Positions 33,218 to 40,638 of a DNA stretch of 40,638 nt are shown piece after piece; positions within the stretch are counted from its first letter, which is position 1, and the number at the start of each line of letters is the position of its first letter. The notes beneath the pieces are model-generated. The model ran no database searches. It saw only the letters and a program-made list of their open reading frames with translations, and had not been told where the DNA came from. Where the stretch lies: assembly GCA_900073065.1 (NCBI GenBank), contig FJOG01000080.1:1-40638 (forward strand), read 5' to 3'. The translations under genes were made by a program, and so were the position numbers. This DNA comes from Phialocephala subalpina (taxonomy: Eukaryota > Ascomycota > Leotiomycetes > Helotiales > Mollisiaceae).

Positions 33218-36200
33218 TGTAAATGCCAGCTGTGTATGCTCGTTGTTGATAGAGTTTGCAATAGGATGCCGTCACGAAGTGGAGAGGGAAGGTGGGTTGT
33301 GGTGTTGAATGAAGTTTAGTTCCGAGGAACCTAGAAGATCGAGCCCGTCAAAGTTGTTGACCATCAATATTTACACTCGGCAGACGTGGTGAATGTTTAT
33401 GGACTCGAGATGAATGGAGATTACGTTCTTTGAGGTTCAAGTGGATGCTGACAGACGATCTTGGGACAAAGACGAATTCGAAGACGGGGTCGGGGTTGGA
33501 TTATTCGAATTCGTAAGTCGTCAGTCGTCGTGGGACATTGTGATGCTAGTTGGTTCGTGATAAAGATTGTGTTCGAGGGCTATTGTGCCTCTATTCGAGG
33601 TGGTCGTCGAGACTCCTTTGTGGTGTCGTGGTGTTGGGGTTGGCGGTGTCTTGTGTCTTGCGTCTTGCTGTGGTTCCTCTCTGCGGTCAGGCTTGCAGGG
33701 ATTAAATCGGCAAGGTTTGGGCGTCTAAAGCTGCAGTGCGGCGAGTGGAAGTCCACGATGTAAGGCATGAAATACAGAAAAGTGGCTGAATGTCCCTTCT
33801 AGTCGAGGTCTATGAATAGTTGAATTTGATTCATTTGAGAGACGCAGTACAAGTCACGTTGAGATGGCCAGTTGAGAAAAGGGGGAGCATCTATTTGGGC
33901 CAAAGGGGGCTTAAGCGGGGATACGCTGGGTACAGCAGTATCAGTATCAACACCAACTATCAATGTTAAACAGGTCACAACGTATGATATATACATAAGG
34001 CTTTCTCCTTTTTGTTTCTCTCATGTTTCCCTCACATGTATTCCTCATCATTCTCATTCTCCTAACAAACACTGAACTTTTCATCTCACGAGACCTTTTC
34101 AGATCATGCTTCAGTGGCAGCTTGCACTCGAGCTCTCAAGCCTGGTGTTTCGCCTCAATCGGTCGACGACGCAGGGCTGGACCTCAGTGGCCAGAACATC
34201 CAGAACAGCTCCTGGCTAGAAACCATTCAACCCCAACGTGTGACAGCCTCTTTTTCTCTCAGGAACTTACTCGTTCGCCAAGGGCCTCATATTTTGATAT
34301 TTTGTCAGGCAGAGATGCAGCGGAGGAAACAACTGGACTCGCCAAACCAACCTTCAATGACCTTTGATATCACGGCACTTTTACTCGTCGCCCTCAATTC
34401 GATTCGCAACAAAGCCTTCATTTCTCCAACCCCTTGAACAAAGACCCTCACCAACCATCTCCGTTACCAAAGAAGCAATGCACCCAGCCCTTCTCAGCCT
34501 TTCGCCCTGTCTTTCTTCGACTCGTCCCTCGAGTTGAATTGCGGCTTCAGGCCTGAACGGACCGTACCCGACTCGTCTCCAATTCCCAACGACCGTGTCC
34601 GATCCCCCCTTGACTCGTCCTTTCTCTCAGACCGCCTAGGAACCTCTTCCATACCGAGTACTTCTGCGCGCTTTTCTTTCCACACAGACAAAGCTCGACT
34701 CGTCTCCCTCGGCGTAACACGGTCGGCGTCTCAGGTTCTGGTGTTGCAGGGAGCGCGTACGCACGCTCGAACCTCCCTCTTCGACCATCGCCTGGATTTT
34801 TGCGTGCAGCACAGCCTCTTCTTTTGCACCAGAAATCAGATCGACGGATTTGCGACGAGGGATGATCGATGCACGTTGGATTTTGGGAATTCAAATCATG
34901 CCCTGCCCTTTTTCGAATTTGAAGTTTCCATTTTGAAATCTTGAGCTTCCAGGAGATTCTTGCTTTCTGTCAAGTGACTTTGATGGCGGCAGGGCGGATG
35001 AGTGCTGAATCGCCAAGCGGGTTCCTGACATGAAGAGTCGGGAGGGAACTCAAAACGCGCATGCAAACATGAACACGATGCAAGTTCCCGCCTTCAAACA
35101 TCTCGTCTCTAATTTCCCTCTTTTATTTTCTCCGCTGCCACTTGCCTATTTCTCATCACCAGATTCTTTTTGTTTGCATGTTACGATTTAAAGTCGACCT
35201 CCTACTTCGAGGTAGTACGTACAACTCGTATCGGCCCGCGGTGCAACAACGGCCGTCTCAGATGCAAGAGTTCGGTTCTCCCCATCAGAACCCAGGAACA
35301 TCACGAGGTTGCGATGTGAATTGAATGCAGAGCAAGCGCCGAGTGAGGGTGTAGATCCTCCGCCTTTGCATGCATGAGATCTCCCATTTTCAATATCCGC
35401 AGTGTAGTATCGCGCATTTATTTTTGGCGAGAGGGTGTGAAGCCGGTACGGATGAGGTGCTACTAAGCGCTTATGTTGATGCTTGAAGCGCGGGGTTGAA
35501 AGATGTGTGTCTCGTGCACCTCCCTCATGTTGAGAACATCTCTATGTCATGCATACCCAGCCTCACTCTCGCTTACAGAAGAGATGCTGAAAGCTGAGAT
35601 CAGAGAACTCTCGCCGACGGCAGTTGGAACCGTCCCAGACAGATTATACTTCTGCACAAGTACAGTACCAAGTGTCAGTTCAGGCTGAATCGACAGCTGA
35701 GCTGATGAAACTCCAAGCTTCGTATATCCTCCGATGCATTTGGAAGCTTCGCCCTCGCCTACACCTCATATTCGCATGCCAAGCCTGAAACCTGTATGAG
35801 ATGGAGCTGAGGAATCTGGGGAAGCTTAGCATAGCTTGAGTGTGGCTGAGAAGCTTCAAGCTTGGGGACGGTAATTTGAGACGAGAGACGTTATCTGACA
35901 GGAGTAAATTGCGCAATTGCGATGGGTGGAAGAATGAGGAAGGCCGAGACTGTCTGACTGTGCAAGTGCTTCATGCGTTATGAGCTTGAGTGTGAGGTTG
36001 TTTCCCAGGCGGATTCTACCTGATAGAAAGAGGTATGCTGTACCGAGGGTATTGCTTGTGATACCGAAATGGACGTTCAGTGTTTCCTTTGTGTCAACTG
36101 TTACAAAAAATTCTCCGAGGTAGAGTTGACGAAATGAGGGGAGCTTGCGAATCCAAAACAATTTGAACGTCGTAAGCGATGCGTCCTTCCCAACGTCCTA

Positions 36201-37228
36201 TATGAGATGAGATATTCAAACTCCGCGGTCTAAACGAGATGCGGTGGTGAGACCGAGAGGACGTGTCTTCCGCGATATCAGCTATCGAAATTGGGTATCA
36301 AGACCAGACGCACGTTGCCGAACCCGTGGAGAACGGGAGCACCCGACCCTCGATAGCCAGCCATACTGTATGCGGCCTCGATTGAGCTGCGAAGAAGCTA
36401 TACATAGCTCGCGAAGGCGAATAGGGAGCGTGGAAGCGACGGATAAACACCCAAGCCAGTCTGCATCTCATTGCCAAAGACGGGAACAACCGCAACTCAA
36501 CATCTTTCATGCACGAAAAACCAAATGTGATGGGAATGCGGGGAAGCTTTTCCCAGCTACGAACTGTTGGGACCGAGAGCTATGGCGCCAAATTCATGCA
36601 ATGCGAAGAAACGGGGAGAGTGGACGCGAGCTCGACAAGCCTGGAGCCTGGGAGAAAAGCCATGTTCATGCGATGTTGTGGTTTGAGGAAACGTGGAATC
36701 CTAGGAGGATAGATAGGTTGGGAGTTGACGGACAATGTCGTCCAATGTGATGCTTCGTATTGGGACATTCTCATCTCATCGTAACGGATACTCTGGAGGC
36801 GAAGGACATTCAGAACATGGAATATTCTAAGAATGGCAGACACTTTTAAGGCGACGGATATTCCGAGGACAACGCGCGCATGAGACGTACAATCTGAGGA
36901 CGGAACGCACTCTAAGAAACACAAACATTTTGAGCAGCAGATTGGAAGAGTGATTGATGCATGCAGAATTAGAAATTCCTTCTCATCCGATCTCCCAAAC
37001 GCCAAGCTAGATGAAAACGCAGGAGAATAGAATACATATCTCGTACAGTCATCCCTGCTTCTCTTCTATTCGTCCATCCAAAACGCCTTCCACTTGATCT
37101 TACTCTGCTGCTGCTTCAATACCTAGGTCCTTGCCAGAATTCGCGGTATAGTTGCCCGGCTCGCTCTGCCCGGTTCGGTCTGAGCTGCTGGCGTCATAGA
37201 ATCTAGAAGCTCTGCTTCGTTTGGCACC
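33218..37228. other. 4-kb region without a convincing gene
   Basis: This holds the F-box gene's promoter and the 3' side of the ZIP gene. The longest open frames (34534-34944, 136 codons; 36244-36750, 168 codons) have scrambled, Arg/Ser-rich composition, no domains and no consistent splice context. The word GACTCGTC occurs four times between 34519 and 34704. A long untranslated leader or non-coding transcript is possible but unproven. Confidence 0.45.
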
Positions 37229-38584
37229 TCAATGAGAATGCCCGATTTGTGTCAACAAGGGAATCAACATTCCTCCAACAGCAGCAAGTGTATCCCTCAT
37301 CTGAGGCTTAGGTTTCGTCCTCTGAGGGCTGCCTCCGTCTACATAGCCATTTGAGCTCTGATGTGAGTGCTCATGGTTACTGTCTTCTTGCATGGCATGC
37401 ATAGCAACATATCTGCAACAAGTCAGCAACTCGCTTCCTCCAACAATACAGGGAGCAAACTTACAAGAAAGTCCCAGCACTAAACAACAACAGCATTCCC
37501 GTCCACCACTGCCCCTTCTCCCCCTCCATATGATTCCCACCCAAAATATTAACAATAATCCACGTTGTCAGCGCCCCAAACGGCGCCGCCAAGCTGAAAA
37601 TTATTAGATGTCCTCTTGCTGCCCTCTTACTCAGTCCCTGCTTCAACAGCACAGAGGTAAGTCCGAATGCTGCAGGAGCTTTATGCACCATGATAGCGAT
37701 AAAGATTATGAATCCAAGCTTCGTGTTGGAGCTGGATGCAGAAGCTCCCATTGCTATCCCGTCTGCTGCGGCGTGGATCACAAGTCCGGTCGTTGTTGCC
37801 AGTGAGCGGCTCTGTTTTGGTGTTGGGGCGAGGGACTGGAGGAAGGATTCCGACTCTTCGTCTCCCGTGTTTATGGCCTGGGAATGGAGGCCCTGTGAGA
37901 GGTTGTCGAGGGAGATGTGTCGAGTTGGTGGAGGGGGAGTAATGTGTTCTGAAGCATGGCGGGGTAGCTTGTCGATGAGGAACATGAGGATGAATCCAGT
38001 GATGAGGGAGAAACCAATGTAGAATGTTGGGGGGTCTTTGTGATGTTCTTCTTCCGAGGGAGGGGTGTCCCCTGGCTTTGGAGGTGCTGTTCCTTGGGCA
38101 TCTGGCGAAGTGGTCGTAGGTGGTATATCGGCCTTGACCTCGAGGTTTTCTGCGACCGCAGTCTTGATTTCAAGTCCTTCTGGAATGACTGGACCTGGGT
38201 TGAAGCCTTGAACCTCTTCTGCTTCAGATCCAACATCTCTCCTTACGAGAAGAGAATGTACGCCGCTGTTGACCCATTGAAACTCTCTACCTTGTAGACT
38301 CCTCCTCGTATGCATATGCCCAGTTTCTCCAGAGGTGTAGATAGCTTCAATCCCTTCAGGAATAATAACAATCAAGGAGGTCCCAACCAGTACTCCCATT
38401 CCAATGGTGGAGATCAATCGTAGTTGCGACGAAGAGAGTGTCATGGACAATGGAAGTGCGCCAGCGAGGAATGACCTGTAATACTCTATCAGCTTCAGTG
38501 TCTCTTTCAATTCTGGCCATTTATCACTCACGCTAAAGCCATCACCACGCTCAATCCGAGCAACATAAACAATCCGTCCAACAT
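37229..38584 (-). CDS. ZIP-family metal transporter, ZIP9/Atx2-like
   Basis: Three exons, 38584-38532, 38475-37465 and 37412-37229, give 415 aa with fitting phases. The first exon encodes helix 1 only (MLDGLFMLLGLSVVMALA). Next comes the second helix region SFLAGALPLSM and then ISTIGMGVLVGTSLIVIIPEG. A long polar loop of about 110 residues follows. The ZIP signature helices are VIHAAADGIAMGAS and IMVHKAPAAFGL, whose His, Asp and Lys/His positions line the metal site. Closest in character are the SLC39A9 (ZIP9) and yeast Atx2 proteins of Golgi/secretory membranes, which move Zn2+ or Mn2+ into the cytosol; localisation is inferred from the family. A His-containing tail (SNHEHSHQ) follows the last helix pair. 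It is divergently transcribed from HAT1. Confidence 0.93.
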
Positions 38585-38964
38585 CGTGACACTTTCACCC
38601 CTTGGTCAACGGTCGAGTACCCAAGATTGTGTTGCGCCGCTACCGATACATATCGTCGTCGCCCAGAAGTAGTACAATTGTCTTCCTCAGCTTCGACCAA
38701 GGGATAATTATCTGCTGTAAATTTTTGCGCCCCTTATTGATGCCTTTTCCGGTTCGTCGATGACAGATTCGAGGTTCACTGCGGCACTGCAAGGCTGAAG
38801 ACCCGCTGCGAGACATCCCTGCAAGTTTCCCCCCAAAAAAGATTCAAGCTTGGACGCGTCCAAACCCAATCCACGCGCCAGTGAACGAGAGAAAGTTTGC
38901 TCGAGACATCACCACAACTTCGAATTCGAGTCACGGACACTCTGCAGAGAGATCAAAAGACAAG
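38585..38964. promoter_or_regulatory. shared 380-bp divergent promoter of ZIP and HAT1 genes
   Basis: The two start codons face away from each other across this interval, which must hold both promoters unless one extends into the other gene. No TATA box is evident. Confidence 0.55.
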
Positions 38965-40621
38965 ATGGCTGATGCCAATGAGGACTGTACGTATTGATGT
39001 CCTTTTTCTCTCGACCTTGGCTGGTTATCTCGTCCGGCGCAAAAGCTCCGTACAGCTTGGGCACACGACGAGAAGAGTCAGAGATCGCATCAAATTCCCC
39101 TCAGTACAGGTGCAAAAGGCTTCAAAGCTAACATGATACTCCACAGGGTCCTCCAACTCCAATGAAGCCGTCGAAATCTCCCTCGTTATCCCAGATGTCG
39201 GCGCTCCCAAGACTCTTCATACCTTCAACCCAAAGTTTACCTACTCAATATTCGGCGACGAGGAGACCATCTTTGGCTACAGGGGCTTGAAGGCGACCAT
39301 CCGATACAATGCATCCGATATGCGCCCACATCTGCAGATCACATATGACAAGAAGTTCAGGACGGTGGGAGAGACGGAGCCGTTGGATGTGAAGGCAGTT
39401 TTGGAACCTTATTTGCCCAAGACAGCTTTCGAGAAGAGTGCCGTCTTCGATGCAGCGATCAAGGATCCCATGTACACGAACTGGAGTCCACCAGGAGAGC
39501 TATGGAAGACAGTCCAGTCCGGTGGCCAAACGTTCGAAGTCTGGAAGGGAAGCCTGGCAGATTTGGCGATTCAACAAATGATCAAGCGGATACAGATCTT
39601 GGTACCGTTTTTAATTGAGGGCGGGACATTCGTCGAGCTGCAGGATCCGGAATGGTCACTTGAAAGATGGACGGTGTTCTTCTTGTACGAGAGGAAGAAG
39701 GACTTTGCGGAGGGGGTTTCACCGTATCTCTTCATGGGATACTCGACGGTCTATCGATACTTCTACTACCAACCCATCACCTCCTCAAAACCTCGAGAAA
39801 AGAAAGAACGAATTTCACATGAGGCGAACCTGGACTTCAAGCTTCCTCTAAACAACATTACTTTCAGCTCTCTTCCCTGTCGGTCTCGGATCTCCCAGTT
39901 CGTCATTCTCCCACCTTTCCAAGGTGGTGGTAATGGCTCTCGATTCTACAACGCCATCTTCGACTTCTACCTCCAGGAACCCCAGACTATCGAAATCACA
40001 GTTGAAGACCCAAATGAAGCATTCGATGACTTGAGAGATCTGAACGATTTAGGTCGATTACGTAGTCTCCCAGAATTCCTTGCTTTGAAAATTAACGACA
40101 ATGTGAAGCCGAACAAGAAGGGACCAGTGCCTAACGACATTATGGATATGGACAAGCTGGAGACAATTCGAAGAAAGATCAAGATCGCCCCTAGACAATT
40201 CTACCGAGTCGTCGAAATGCAGCTCCTGTCTCACATTCCCCTTGGCGTCAGACAATCACTTCTGGTCGAGCACGAGCACGAGCAGAAGGGAAAGGGTCTG
40301 CAAAACAAGGCCAAGGAGCACGAGTACCATCTCTGGCAATTGTGGGTGAAGAAGAGACTCTACAAGCACAACAAGGATATGATGTTACAGATTGAGAAGT
40401 CAGAGAGGATTGAGAAGTTGGAGCAGGCGGTTAGTGGGGTGGAGGCTGATTATGCTAGATTGTTAAGGTCGTTTGATGCGAGAAAGGGACCTGGGAGGAG
40501 AGTGAGCATCGCATCGATTGGTGCAGGTCCATCAAATGGAAATGGGAAGAGATCAAGTCAGGATGATCATTCGGAGGACAGTGGTGAGCCGGTGGCGAAG
40601 AAAGTGAGGATTGCGACGTGA
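38965..40621 (+). CDS. HAT1: histone acetyltransferase type B catalytic subunit
   Basis: Two exons, 38965-38986 and 39147-40621, give 498 aa. The tiny first exon (MADANED) ends in phase 1 at GTACGT and joins to WSSNSNEAVEISLV. The Hat1 N-terminal domain follows (FTYSIFGDEETIFGY), with the conserved LQDPEWSLERWTVFFLYE block. The GNAT core includes SQFVILPPFQGGGNGSRFY, where the QGGGNGS stretch is the acetyl-CoA pyrophosphate loop. The C-terminal part is helical, then charged and probably disordered, ending in a KKVRI basic patch that could serve as a nuclear signal. The enzyme acetylates Lys5 and Lys12 of newly made histone H4 with its Hat2 (RbAp46-like) partner, linked to chromatin assembly. 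The length is normal for fungi and no lesion is seen. Confidence 0.95.
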
Positions 40622-40638
40622 GATGGGAATTGGAGAGC

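Noticed and set aside
34534..34944. 136-codon plus-strand open frame
   Set aside because: It overlaps an equally long minus-strand frame and the GACTCGTC cluster, with no recognisable protein features.
36244..36750. 168-codon plus-strand open frame
   Set aside because: The composition is Arg/Ser/Glu-rich without a hydrophobic core. There is no domain, no splice context and no similarity to known families; it is probably a chance frame.

Overview
The window looks like nuclear DNA of a filamentous ascomycete (Pezizomycotina; Leotiomycetes would fit, but that is only an impression). The signs are many short GT-AG introns of 45-100 nt, extremely AT-rich blocks of the kind left by repeat-induced point mutation, a nuclear ATP synthase subunit c gene, a fungal NACHT/TPR receptor-like gene, and Zn2Cys6, rhodopsin-domain and MFS families. 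All exon models below were built by hand from reading frames, splice signals and intron phase. No alignment or transcript data were available.

Layout. 1-600 is an AT-rich block. 849-5036 (-) is a six-exon NLR-like STAND gene whose P-loop is split by an intron and which has an apparent 1-nt frame break. 5812-7638 (-) is a five-exon orphan gene with an internal duplication. 8147-10046 (-) is a five-exon MFS transporter. 10047-12540 is a repeat and palindrome island followed by about 1.6 kb of nearly pure A+T. 12970-14313 (+) is a metal-dependent amidohydrolase and 14894-17223 (+) a Zn2Cys6 regulator. Three near-identical CGG-N10-CCG palindromes lie in their two upstream regions. 18800-20900 holds degraded genes, including a broken pseudokinase gene that carries a 538-bp hAT-like element with a perfect 8-bp target duplication. 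21970-22504 (+) is nuclear ATP9. 26521-27696 (+) is a rhodopsin-domain membrane protein. 22505-26520 and 27697-30881 are gene-poor and carry several diverged copies of a TATA-containing unit. 30882-33217 (-) is a Cdc4/Fbw7-type F-box WD40 protein. 33218-37228 has no convincing gene. 37229-38584 (-) is a ZIP9/Atx2-like ZIP transporter, and 38965-40621 (+) is histone acetyltransferase HAT1; these two diverge from a shared 380-bp promoter.

The left half is accessory in character (STAND receptor, orphan gene, mobile elements, dead genes, detoxification-like genes). The right end is conserved housekeeping. The most interesting candidate system is the amidohydrolase plus Zn2Cys6 regulator pair: the matching palindromes suggest a small, self-regulated catabolic or detoxification regulon, possibly using the nearby MFS pump. 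The NLR-like gene with its same-strand orphan neighbour is the second candidate.
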